The notes: a model not told the origin generated them from the letters alone. DNA of 14,251 bases from Methyloprofundus sp. (GCA_013138555.1 WTCN01000236.1:1-14251), one strand, 5' to 3'. Counted from the stretch's first letter, positions 1 through 6,798 are shown. A program made the numbers and translations.

Positions 1-147
1 AAGCGAGGCGCTGTCTGTAGTGCCTTATCACTGACCAATGCTGATTTTTTAAATCATCATGTAGATTGGCAGGGCAAGGTTCTTGCACAAAGCTGTAGCG
101 ACCTATTACGTGATTTTTTTCGCGCCAGGCGAAACAAAAAAAGCTAG
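1..147 (+). CDS. C-terminal fragment of an unidentified protein (5' end outside window)
   Basis: Frame 1 is open from the first base to a TAG at 145-147, giving 48 residues that end in a basic tail (RARRNKKS). The mix of residues and codons looks like real coding sequence: hydrophobic and polar residues alternate, and there is a Trp, a His pair and two Cys. The other two forward frames are closed within the first 35 bases. I do not recognise the family. It would end about 100 bases before the convergent gene on the minus strand. It could instead be a chance open frame, since 48 codons without a start is weak evidence. Confidence 0.4.
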   Translation, partial: KRGAVCSALSLTNADFLNHHVDWQGKVLAQSCSDLLRDFFRARRNKKS

Positions 148-201
148 TAATAGGGAAGTTTCGGCATATCATCAATTTCAGCACAACACCCTAAAGCTCT
201 A

Positions 202-224
202 CTCCCTTGATAAACTCAGGGGAG
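202..224. terminator. Hairpin between convergent genes, possible weak terminator
   Basis: An 8-bp stem (202-209 with 217-224, one G-U pair) closes a 7-base loop between the stop at 147 and the minus-strand stop near 251. Neither strand has a good T-tract after the stem, so the terminator reading rests mainly on position between convergent genes. Confidence 0.3.
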
Positions 225-250
225 ACCTTCAACTCTGCTTAGGTTTAATA

Positions 251-832
251 TTACAAACTCACCAATAAAGACGAAACAACCTCAAAATAACTATTCAGCA
301 ACCCCGACAAGGAGTCATAGTAAATCCCTTCCATCGCCTGCATAGGGCTATCGATTAAAAGCTCGATAATTTCACTCGCTTGAACCCTAATATCATCTAA
401 CACTTGAGCAGATACATTCTTTGATACCTCAAAGAAATGCATTAAACCTTGGTTTAATGCATTAAAGGCATCGGCGGTAACAAGCTCAGGATTATCCATA
501 AAATACTGCACAGACATTTGCAACTGCGTACCATAATCTGTTGTAACACTGACCCAGTGCTGATAATCTGCTTTAACTGCAGGCATCACATCATTAATCG
601 CATGAGCGTATATCTCATTACCCTTACCGGTTAGCTCTACTTGCCAGCGTGACGCAGTTTCACTAGGGTTGTTATAGAGCTCTAAGCCCATTTCGGCAAC
701 TCTGGAATGCAATTCATTCGCCGAGACGGCCATATTCTGAAACAACTCATTCACTTGAAGATTAAGTTGCTGATAAAGCTCTTTTGTAGGAGCGATTATT
801 TTTTCTTCGTAATTCAGGCTAGGATTCTTCAT
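251..832 (-). CDS. Hypothetical helical protein, phasin-like in character
   Basis: This is a 193-residue protein of unknown function. It contains no cysteine, no signal peptide and no membrane segment. It looks almost entirely alpha-helical, with long amphipathic stretches (for example residues 10-50 and 115-190) spaced by Asn/Pro/Ser turns. The length and amphipathic helical build recall phasins, which coat polyhydroxyalkanoate granules, but I see no diagnostic motif and do not assign that function. The start is the only sensible ATG in frame, and no clear Shine-Dalgarno sequence precedes it. It is transcribed away from mmoX, with a shared 761-bp upstream gap that holds a 22-bp palindrome 71 bp before this start. 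A weak -10-like TAGAAT (minus strand, 873-868) lies about 40 bases upstream. It is probably a real gene, judging by length and amino-acid composition. Confidence 0.72.
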   Translation of the reverse strand: MKNPSLNYEEKIIAPTKELYQQLNLQVNELFQNMAVSANELHSRVAEMGLELYNNPSETASRWQVELTGKGNEIYAHAINDVMPAVKADYQHWVSVTTDYGTQLQMSVQYFMDNPELVTADAFNALNQGLMHFFEVSKNVSAQVLDDIRVQASEIIELLIDSPMQAMEGIYYDSLSGLLNSYFEVVSSLLVSL

Positions 833-902
833 GACAGATTAGCTTTAATTTTTTGGCTAAAAAGCGCATTCTATCTTTAAAGAAACAGGCTAGGGAATGT
901 GA

Positions 903-924
903 CATATTGACGCGCGACAATATG
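903..924. promoter_or_regulatory. 22-bp interrupted palindrome, candidate operator
   Basis: Perfect 7-bp arms (CATATTG at 903-909 and CAATATG at 918-924) flank an 8-base centre whose core, CGCGCG, is itself palindromic, so only the A at 910 and the A at 917 break the symmetry. The site lies 71 bp upstream of the minus-strand 193-residue gene. That is close enough to act as an operator for it, and the symmetry suits a dimeric repressor or activator. The regulator is unknown. Confidence 0.45.
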
Positions 925-1282
925 CCGCCTGAGTTGGTACGAAACGTGCTTCATATATCTAGTTTGAGTTAAAAATAGTCCGTTTCTTAACTCCCATTAA
1001 GTTGCCCACAAACATAAGACTCACTACAGCACCTTTACCTTTCCACCACTTTAAATATTATTAAATATACTCCCGCATTAGCCTACCTAGACTTCTTTTT
1101 GGAGTATCAATTTAATACGATACAAACCAGCTCATCAGCCCCTAAGCCCGACACCACGACACACAGAACAATACACTCTCACACCGAAACCCACCTCCAC
1201 CATCTCCAGGAATACCCTTTTATTTACACGTTCCAACACACTATATTGCTTATAAGTATTAGCAAACTTCTCATAATTAATT

Positions 1283-1340
1283 AAATACACGCCCATAAAC
1301 AATACTGGAAAAAGCAAAAAACCTTAAAAATACACGCCCA
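1283..1340. repeat. 13-bp direct repeat upstream of the sigma-54 promoter, candidate activator sites
   Basis: The sequence AAATACACGCCCA occurs at 1283-1295 and again at 1328-1340, a 45-bp step. Each copy is followed a few bases later by similar bases (ATAAACA then ACTG). The copies lie about 130-190 bp upstream of the predicted transcription start, the usual place for enhancer sites of sigma-54 activators. Assigning them to MmoR is inference. Confidence 0.45.
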
Positions 1341-1367
1341 ACTAATAAACACTGTCTATTTTATAAA

Positions 1368-1378
1368 CACCTATGGTG
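1368..1378. promoter_or_regulatory. Short dyad CACC-TAT-GGTG upstream of mmoX promoter
   Basis: This is a perfect 4-bp inverted repeat with a 3-base centre, about 95-105 bp upstream of the predicted transcription start. It is short, so chance is possible. Its place between the direct repeats and the sigma-54 promoter makes it a secondary candidate for activator binding. Confidence 0.25.
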
Positions 1379-1445
1379 CCCAGCATTCTCTTTGAAAGAA
1401 AACATAACCACATGTATTCTATAAATAAAATCAAATAACAACACC

Positions 1446-1461
1446 TGGCACGCATATTGCT
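1446..1461 (+). promoter_or_regulatory. Sigma-54 promoter of the mmo operon
   Basis: The sequence TGGCACGCATATTGCT matches the sigma-54 consensus (TGGCACG-N4-TTGCW) at every defined position. The GG (-24) lies at 1447-1448 and the GC (-12) at 1459-1460, with the required 10 bases between them. Counting from -12 puts the transcription start near 1472, giving a leader of about 122 bases to mmoX. This agrees with the known sigma-54 control of sMMO operons and with the sigma-54 activator gene mmoR in the same window. Confidence 0.93.
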
Positions 1462-1472
1462 AAATAACTTGA

Positions 1473-1557
1473 GAGGCTGTCGTTAAGCTTGGGTTAGCAC
1501 ACACTTCAATACTGTATTTTAACCAAGCAAAAACCGCATAGTGATAACGACAGCTTC
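1473..1557 (+). promoter_or_regulatory. Long two-part hairpin at the predicted 5' end of the mmoX mRNA
   Basis: An outer stem of 13 pairs (1473-1485 with 1545-1557, one G-U) encloses an inner stem of 9 pairs with one bulged G (1487-1496 with 1520-1528). The 3' side carries about 16 extra unpaired bases between the stems, and the terminal loop is about 23 bases. The predicted transcription start (about 1472) falls at the foot of the outer stem, so the RNA would begin with this structure. It ends 26 bases before the ribosome-binding site. Likely roles are protection of the 5' end or translational control; read as DNA, it could also be a protein-binding dyad. Confidence 0.65.
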
Positions 1558-1593
1558 ATTATCATTTTCTAAAATAAAAAACGAGGAAAAAAC

Positions 1594-3177
1594 ATGGCGA
1601 TAAGTGCCGCAACAAAAGCTGCAACCGATGCTTTGGCTGTCAATCGTGCACCGACTAGCGTTAACGCGCAGGAAGTACACAGATGGTTACAAAGTTTTAC
1701 CTGGGATTTTGATAAAAACCGTACTAAGTACCCCACTAAGTACAAAATGGCGAATGATACCAAGGAGCAGTTCAAGCTTATCGCCAAAGAATATGCACGT
1801 ATGGAGTCTGTTAAGGATGAGCGTCAGTTCGGTAGTTTGCAAGATGTATTAACGCGTGTTGATGCGGGAAATAAAGTTCATCCGAAATGGAATGAAACCA
1901 TGAAAATCATCTCTAACTTCTTGGAAGTTGGGGAATACAATGCGATTGCTGCGACAGGTATGTTGTGGGACTCAGCAACTTCGCCAGAGCAAAAAAATGG
2001 TTACTTGGCACAGACATTGGATGAAATTCGTCATACTAACCAGTGTGGTTATGTGAACTACTATTTCACCAAACATGGTCAGGATGCGGCCGGACATAAT
2101 GATGCGCGGCGTACACGGACGATTGGCCCGTTATGGAAAGGCATGAAACGGGTATTCTCTGATGGGTTTATTTCAGGGGATGCGGTGGAATGTTCAATTA
2201 ACTTACAATTGGTTGGGGAAGCCTGTTTTACCAACCCATTAATTGTTGCCGTGACCGAATGGGCAGCAGCGAATGGTGATGAAATCACACCGACGGTGTT
2301 CTTATCTATAGAAACGGATGAGCTGCGCCATATGGCAAACGGTTACCAAACAGTTGTCTCGATTGCAAACGATGAAGCCGCTTCGAAATACCTGAACACT
2401 GACCTTAACAATGCCTTCTGGACACAGCAAAAGTATTTTACACCAGTTTTAGGTATGGCGTTTGAATATGGAAGTCATTTTAAAGTAGAACCTTGGGTTA
2501 AAACATGGAATCGCTGGGTTTATGAAGACTGGGGTGGTATCTGGATTGGTCGTTTAGGAAAATACGGGGTGGAATCTCCGGCAAGTCTGCGTGATGCAAA
2601 AAAAGATGCTTACTGGGCACATCATGATTTATTCCTACTTGCCTATGCCTTATGGCCTACAGGCTTCTTCCGTTTGACATTACCAACAAAAGAAGAAATG
2701 GACTGGTTTGAAGAAAACTATCCAGGTTGGTATGACCATTATGGTGTGATTTATGAAGAGTGGCGTGCGCGCGGCTGTGAAGATCCAAACAGTGGTTTTA
2801 TCCCTTTAATGTGGTTTATTGAAAACAACCACCCAATCTACATTGACCGTGTATCACAGGTGCCTTTCTGTCCTAGCCTATGTAAAGGTGCAAGTACTTT
2901 ACGTGTGCATGAGTACAACGGCAAGAAAAATACCTTTAGTGATGACTGGGGCGAGCGCATGTGGCTATCTGAGCCAGAGCGTTATGAGTGTCAGAATATG
3001 TTTGAGCAATACGCAGGACGCGAATTATCAGAAGTTATTGCGGAATTACATGGCGTACGTAGCGATGGTAAAACCCTGATTGCGCAGCCACACACTGATA
3101 AAGACGGCAAAATGTGGACATTGGATGATATTAAAGCACTGAACTGTGTTTTCTCTGATCCTGTTGATGCACTGTAA
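1594..3177 (+). CDS. mmoX: Soluble methane monooxygenase hydroxylase, alpha subunit
   Basis: MmoX carries the diiron centre at which methane, O2 and electrons yield methanol. It is the core of the cytoplasmic (alpha-beta-gamma)2 hydroxylase. All six iron ligands are present at the positions known from M. capsulatus: Glu114, Glu144 and His147 (in LDEIRH), Glu209, Glu243 and His246 (in TDELRH). Active-site Cys151 and Thr213 and the gating residues Leu110 and Phe188 are also kept. The length, 527 residues, equals that of M. capsulatus. The ATG at 1594 follows GAGGA by about 6 bases and gives an N-terminus like known MmoX proteins. It is the first gene of the operon, 34 bp ahead of mmoY and downstream of the sigma-54 promoter at 1446-1461. 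Confidence 0.98.
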   Translation: MAISAATKAATDALAVNRAPTSVNAQEVHRWLQSFTWDFDKNRTKYPTKYKMANDTKEQFKLIAKEYARMESVKDERQFGSLQDVLTRVDAGNKVHPKWNETMKIISNFLEVGEYNAIAATGMLWDSATSPEQKNGYLAQTLDEIRHTNQCGYVNYYFTKHGQDAAGHNDARRTRTIGPLWKGMKRVFSDGFISGDAVECSINLQLVGEACFTNPLIVAVTEWAAANGDEITPTVFLSIETDELRHMANGYQTVVSIANDEAASKYLNTDLNNAFWTQQKYFTPVLGMAFEYGSHFKVEPWVKTWNRWVYEDWGGIWIGRLGKYGVESPASLRDAKKDAYWAHHDLFLLAYALWPTGFFRLTLPTKEEMDWFEENYPGWYDHYGVIYEEWRARGCEDPNSGFIPLMWFIENNHPIYIDRVSQVPFCPSLCKGASTLRVHEYNGKKNTFSDDWGERMWLSEPERYECQNMFEQYAGRELSEVIAELHGVRSDGKTLIAQPHTDKDGKMWTLDDIKALNCVFSDPVDAL

Positions 3178-3211
3178 GTCACTTTACTCTTAACCTATCA
3201 AGGAAACACAA

Positions 3212-4390
3212 ATGGCAATACAAATAAAAACAGGTCAGCGCGGTTTAACCGACCCGGAACTGCAACAGGTCATTCAAGATGCAGTGCCTGATGAGCCGCT
3301 AGAAACCAACCGTAAAATGAATTACTTCGTTAAGCCGCGTGGACGTCGCTTATCAGAGTATGAAATTTTATGTTGTTATGCACAGCCGACACCTGACTGG
3401 ATTCCAGGCGGTTTGGACTGGGGGGACTGGACGCAAAAATTTCATGGTGGCCGTCCATCCTGGGGAAATGAAACCACGGAAATGAAGTCTACGGACTGGC
3501 ATAAGCATCGTGATCCTGCAAAACGCTGGCATGCACTTTATGTTAAGGACAAAGCTGAGGAATGGCGTTATACGCAACGTTTTCTAAAGCAATTCTCAGG
3601 CGATGGTCAGATTCGTACCATGGATCCTGTGTGGCGCGATGAGGTCTTAAATGATTATTTAGGCGCATTTTGTTTTAACGAATATGGCCTGTTTAACTCG
3701 CATTCTTCGGCTTCGCGTGATTGTTTGGGTGATACTTTACGCATGAGTATTGCAATGATCGGCTTGGATAAAGTTGATAATGCACAAATGATTCAGCTGG
3801 AAAGAACCTTTATTGCTAAATTAGTGCCAGGATTTCCTGAGTCAACTGATGAGCCTAAAAAGGAGTGGACTCAAGGTGCTATTTATAAAGGGGCAAGAGA
3901 GACCGTTGAAGATATTTGGCAAGCAACCTACGACTGGAATGAAATTCTATGGGCGGGTCATCAAGTCCATGATGCTATTTTTGGTCAGTTTGTTCGTCGT
4001 GAATTTTTCTTGCGTCTATCTTCTTACTATGGTGATAGTTTGACACCCTTTTTCATTAATCAAATGCAGTTGTATCATTCACAAACTAAAGGCATTACTG
4101 ATGATATGTTCTTTTATTGTCTGGCCGATGATGCTGAGTTCGGTGATTATAACCGCCGTTTAATGCGGGCTTGGACAGATAAATGGTTGCCAAGAACCAT
4201 TAATGCATTGAAAGATTTTATGGGTATTTTTGCGAAAATTCCTGAAATTGATCATGTGACCACACCTGATGCGATTGAAGCAGCATTGACGCGTGTGTTT
4301 GATGACTGGACAGAGGATTACGCAGATAAGATTGGTTATAAAGCGGATACAACTGCAATGGTTAAAACAGTCATGTCAGGTCTTAAATAA
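3212..4390 (+). CDS. mmoY: Soluble methane monooxygenase hydroxylase, beta subunit
   Basis: MmoY is the structural partner of MmoX. Two alpha-beta pairs form the heart-shaped hydroxylase core and the canyon where MmoB and MmoC dock. It is a helical ferritin-like homologue of the alpha subunit that lacks the iron-ligand set. The 392 residues are close to the 389 of M. capsulatus, and the N-terminal part (for example KMNYFVKPRGRRLSEYE, near residue 35) is typical of the family. The ATG follows AAGGAA. The 34-bp gap after mmoX holds no visible terminator, and mmoB starts 12 bp after its stop, so it is co-transcribed. Confidence 0.97.
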   Translation: MAIQIKTGQRGLTDPELQQVIQDAVPDEPLETNRKMNYFVKPRGRRLSEYEILCCYAQPTPDWIPGGLDWGDWTQKFHGGRPSWGNETTEMKSTDWHKHRDPAKRWHALYVKDKAEEWRYTQRFLKQFSGDGQIRTMDPVWRDEVLNDYLGAFCFNEYGLFNSHSSASRDCLGDTLRMSIAMIGLDKVDNAQMIQLERTFIAKLVPGFPESTDEPKKEWTQGAIYKGARETVEDIWQATYDWNEILWAGHQVHDAIFGQFVRREFFLRLSSYYGDSLTPFFINQMQLYHSQTKGITDDMFFYCLADDAEFGDYNRRLMRAWTDKWLPRTINALKDFMGIFAKIPEIDHVTTPDAIEAALTRVFDDWTEDYADKIGYKADTTAMVKTVMSGLK

Positions 4391-4402
4391 AGGAAATTAA
4401 TA

Positions 4403-4828
4403 ATGTCAAATAATGCAAATTCATATGGTGCAGGGATTATGGCGAAAACAGGCAAGGAATTTGCCGATGAGTATTTTGCCGAAGAAAACCAGGTTGTCCA
4501 TGAAAGCAACGATGTGGTCTTAGTGCTTAAAAAATCTGATGAAATGAATATCATTGTGGATGAAATTTTATTAGGTGATCGTAAGGATGATAACCCTACC
4601 TTGGTGATTGAAGATCGCGCCGGTTACTGGTGGTTAAAAGCCACCGGTAAAATTGAGGTAGATTGTGAAGAAGCCGCGGAAATCTTAGGTAAAGAATTCA
4701 GTGTCTACGACTTTTTAGTGGATGTTTCATCGACAATTGGGCGCGCTTATACACTGGGTGAAACGTTTACCATTACCTCTGAATTAATGGGGCTTGACCG
4801 TAAACTGGAAAATTTGGACGCTGCATAG
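4403..4828 (+). CDS. mmoB: Methane monooxygenase regulatory (coupling) protein B
   Basis: MmoB is a small cofactor-free protein that binds the hydroxylase, speeds O2 reaction at the diiron site and controls substrate entry. It has 141 residues, the same as in M. capsulatus, and keeps the signature stretches ENQVVHESNDVVLVLKKSDE (about 28-47), EDRAGYWWLKA (about 70-80), and YDFLVDVSSTIGRAYTLG with FTITSELMGLDRKLE near the end. The flexible N-terminal tail is present. At the place where M. capsulatus MmoB is cut and inactivated (Met12-Gly13 in mature numbering), this protein has Met-Ala (13-14 counting Met1). AAGGAAA precedes the ATG, and mmoZ follows after 9 bp. Confidence 0.97.
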   Translation: MSNNANSYGAGIMAKTGKEFADEYFAEENQVVHESNDVVLVLKKSDEMNIIVDEILLGDRKDDNPTLVIEDRAGYWWLKATGKIEVDCEEAAEILGKEFSVYDFLVDVSSTIGRAYTLGETFTITSELMGLDRKLENLDAA

Positions 4829-4837
4829 GAGAGAAAT

Positions 4838-5341
4838 ATGGCTAATTACAAAATACATGATAATCCAGTCCGTGATGAATGGCTGGCTAAAATCGGTGAA
4901 TTGAGAACACTGAAAAAAGGTGCTGAATTTTTAACCGACTTTCGTGCCAGACACACCACGCCTTTGCGTGAAAACTATGATTTAGAACTTGATTGGGGAT
5001 GGATTGAGTGCAAAATCGAAGAAAAAGTGGCTTTACTGAAACATGCAGAACTGAACGATGATCAGTTTCTGAACAACTGTGTGGGGGGGGCGAATGCGCA
5101 AGATGTTGCGGATGTAGCGGTTGCAAAAATGGATGCCTGTACTGATAAATATGAAGCGGAAAATCTGCATATCAATTTCAGGCGCGATTACAAGCCCCCG
5201 ATAATGCCGACTAATGTGTTTATGGATGCAGACCGTTTGTTAGGCACAAAGCTTATGGAATTGCGCAATATTGATTATTACGCAATGCCGTTGGAAGAGT
5301 TACGCAAGGAGCGTGGTGTTAAGATTATTACGATTCAGTAG
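4838..5341 (+). CDS. mmoZ: Soluble methane monooxygenase hydroxylase, gamma subunit
   Basis: MmoZ is the small outer subunit of the hydroxylase, bound to the side of each alpha-beta pair. The 167 residues are close to the usual 170. The N-terminal part with HDNPVRDEWLAKIGEL and the C-terminal part with MELRNIDYYAMPLEELRKER are typical of this subunit. A strong GGAGAG lies 6 bases before the ATG. The gene contains a run of eight G at 5083-5090 within the Val-Gly-Gly-Ala codons; the reading frame is intact as given. A 138-bp gap with two strong hairpins separates it from mmoD, unlike the tight spacing of mmoY, mmoB and mmoZ. Confidence 0.97.
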   Translation: MANYKIHDNPVRDEWLAKIGELRTLKKGAEFLTDFRARHTTPLRENYDLELDWGWIECKIEEKVALLKHAELNDDQFLNNCVGGANAQDVADVAVAKMDACTDKYEAENLHINFRRDYKPPIMPTNVFMDADRLLGTKLMELRNIDYYAMPLEELRKERGVKIITIQ

Positions 5342-5370
5342 TCATCTAAATGGAAAAGGGCTTTGCCGTA

Positions 5371-5404
5371 TGTACTACCCTTCTTCATGCGTGGGGGTAG
5401 TGCA
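5371..5404 (+). repeat. Intercistronic hairpin 1 between mmoZ and mmoD
   Basis: A 10-pair stem (5371-5380 with 5395-5404, one T-G) closes a loop of 14 bases and can be extended by two wobble pairs. It starts 30 bases after the mmoZ stop. It is followed by a second hairpin at 5415-5448. It may act as a 3' stabiliser for the mmoXYBZ part of the transcript. Confidence 0.55.
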
Positions 5405-5414
5405 CTGGCAGACA

Positions 5415-5454
5415 GTAAAGGTAACACTAAGGAAGGCGTTGCCTTTACATTTTT
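5415..5454 (+). terminator. Terminator-like hairpin (attenuator) between mmoZ and mmoD
   Basis: An 11-pair stem (5415-5425 with 5438-5448, one T-G) closes a 12-base loop and is followed by A then five T (5449-5454), the form of an intrinsic terminator. It lies inside the operon, 25 bases before mmoD. Partial termination here would lower mmoD and mmoC relative to mmoXYBZ. The stem is only moderately GC-rich, so it is likely leaky if it terminates, and it could instead be an RNA-processing or stability element. Confidence 0.6.
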
Positions 5455-5479
5455 AAACAACTAAACAGCTAGGAACAAA

Positions 5480-5740
5480 ATGACAGAACTTAATCAAGAG
5501 TCAGCAGGCGAAACCCCTCGTCCTTGGGGTAATGAGGATTTAACCAAGCTATTTGATGATGAAAACTATACAGCGTATACCGAAGATTTAGAGTTTATGT
5601 GGCGTTGGACTATTTATCGGGAAAACCAATTAGTTCAGGAAGGCTGCTCATTAACAGAGGATTCATCACGACGCGCAGTCAATCATGTTCTGGCCTTTTT
5701 TAATGCAAAAAAGAACGGCCAAATTGCAGGAGCAGCATAA
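5480..5740 (+). CDS. mmoD: MmoD, sMMO assembly / copper-switch protein
   Basis: MmoD (also called OrfY) binds the hydroxylase and inhibits it in vitro. Genetic work in Methylosinus links it to the copper switch between soluble and particulate enzymes. The family core is clear here: YTAYTEDLEFMWRWTI (30-45), then EGCSLTEDSSRRAVNHVLAFF (about 54-74). At 86 residues it is somewhat shorter than the M. capsulatus protein (about 100), mainly at the ends. It has a single Cys (56), so no multi-Cys copper site is visible. AGGAA lies 4 bases before the ATG. mmoC follows after only 3 bp, so the two are probably translationally coupled, while a terminator-like hairpin lies just upstream. Confidence 0.93.
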   Translation: MTELNQESAGETPRPWGNEDLTKLFDDENYTAYTEDLEFMWRWTIYRENQLVQEGCSLTEDSSRRAVNHVLAFFNAKKNGQIAGAA

Positions 5741-5743
5741 TTT

Positions 5744-6775
5744 ATGGCTAATCATCAAATAAAAGTCATTACCGAAGAAGGTGAGTCGGTATCATTTGAT
5801 TGTGCGCCTGATGAAGATATTATCAGTGCTGCCATTCGGCAAAGTATTTTTCTTATGTCTTCCTGTCGTGAAGGTGGCTGCGCAACCTGTAAAGGGACTT
5901 GTACAGCGGGCGACTATGAGCATGGCAAGGTGAGTGCACAGGCACTTCCTCAGGAAGAGCAGGAAGAAGATATGGTGTTGCTTTGCCGTTGCTATCCAAC
6001 AGAGGATATGGAAGTTGAAGTACCTTATACGTTTGATCGTATTGCCTATTCCGAAGAAGGTAAGGAGTTTTCTACCAAGATTGTTGAATTAGAAAATGTT
6101 TCCAGTAATGTTGTTAAGCTGTGTTTGAACCGTTCAGATGGCGAAAACCAGATCAAACTGGACTCAGGGCAATATTATGATCTGGAAATACCAGGTACGG
6201 AGATTACCCGTTCCTATTCACCTGCAAACATTGCCAATAACGAAGGTGAAATGGAGTTTCTGATTCGTGTTCTGGATGATGGCAAGTTTTCCAACTTTCT
6301 TAAAAACGGTGCTGCAGTCGGTCAATCAATTAAAGTCAAAGGCCCATCAGGCATTTTTGGCCTGGTCGCAGATGGTTTTACACCGCGTTACTTTGTCGCT
6401 GGCGGAACCGGGCTTGCGCCTGTCTTATCTATGGTCAGGTTTATGAAGGAGTGGGGTGAACCACAGCCATGTACCCTTTATTTTGGCTCCACTTATGAAG
6501 AAGAAGTTTTTTATATTGATGAGTTAAACAAACTTGCCGCTGAAATGGATAATTTAACGGTCAAGATCTGTGTCTGGAAGGCAAGCGATTCATGGGTAGG
6601 TGAAAAGGGAAGTGTTGTCGATATTTTAAAACAGGATCTACAGGCTGCCTCAGCCAAACCCGATTTATATTTATGCGGCCCGCCAGGCATGGTTGATGCT
6701 ACCTATGCAGCCTGTGAAGAAGTGGGCATATCTAAAGAGAAAATCTATTTAGAAAAGTTTCTGCCGAGTATGTAA
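5744..6775 (+). CDS. mmoC: Methane monooxygenase reductase, component C
   Basis: MmoC moves electrons from NADH to the hydroxylase. The N-terminal plant-type ferredoxin domain has [2Fe-2S] ligands Cys41, Cys46, Cys49 and Cys81. The FAD-binding domain shows RSYSPAN (156-162). The NAD-binding domain shows VAGGTGLAPVLSM (218-230) and YLCGPPGMV (309-317), and the protein ends in the usual EKFLP. The 343 residues compare with 348 in M. capsulatus. The AGGAG that serves its ATG lies within the end of mmoD (5728-5732). It is the last of the canonical six structural genes. A strong hairpin (6799-6846) follows its stop. Confidence 0.98.
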   Translation: MANHQIKVITEEGESVSFDCAPDEDIISAAIRQSIFLMSSCREGGCATCKGTCTAGDYEHGKVSAQALPQEEQEEDMVLLCRCYPTEDMEVEVPYTFDRIAYSEEGKEFSTKIVELENVSSNVVKLCLNRSDGENQIKLDSGQYYDLEIPGTEITRSYSPANIANNEGEMEFLIRVLDDGKFSNFLKNGAAVGQSIKVKGPSGIFGLVADGFTPRYFVAGGTGLAPVLSMVRFMKEWGEPQPCTLYFGSTYEEEVFYIDELNKLAAEMDNLTVKICVWKASDSWVGEKGSVVDILKQDLQAASAKPDLYLCGPPGMVDATYAACEEVGISKEKIYLEKFLPSM

Positions 6776-6798
6776 GGTTAAAAAAATGACTTGATAGC

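Larger units (their letters stand above)
833..1593. other. Long intergenic region upstream of mmoX
   Basis: This 761-bp gap holds no convincing gene. From left to right I see a 22-bp interrupted palindrome (903-924), a 7-bp inverted repeat (966-972 with 987-993), a C/A-rich and G-poor tract (about 1131-1215), a 13-bp direct repeat (1283-1295 and 1328-1340), a short dyad (1368-1378), a sigma-54 promoter (1446-1461), a leader hairpin (1473-1557) and the mmoX ribosome-binding site (GAGGA at 1583-1587). The two 60-residue open frames over 1099-1317 have odd composition and no good start signals, and are probably chance. Confidence 0.7.

Noticed and set aside
83..268. Forward 61-residue open frame at the left edge
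   Set aside because: It overlaps the better frame ending at 147 and the convergent gene, has no ribosome-binding site and has no recognisable features.
1099..1317. Two overlapping small open frames upstream of mmoX (one on each strand)
   Set aside because: Their composition follows the C/A skew of the DNA, the minus-strand one starts at TTG, and neither has a good ribosome-binding site.
1428..1440. Possible IHF site between the enhancer region and the sigma-54 promoter
   Set aside because: Only the AATCAA half matches the consensus; the TTR half is missing, so it is too weak to annotate.
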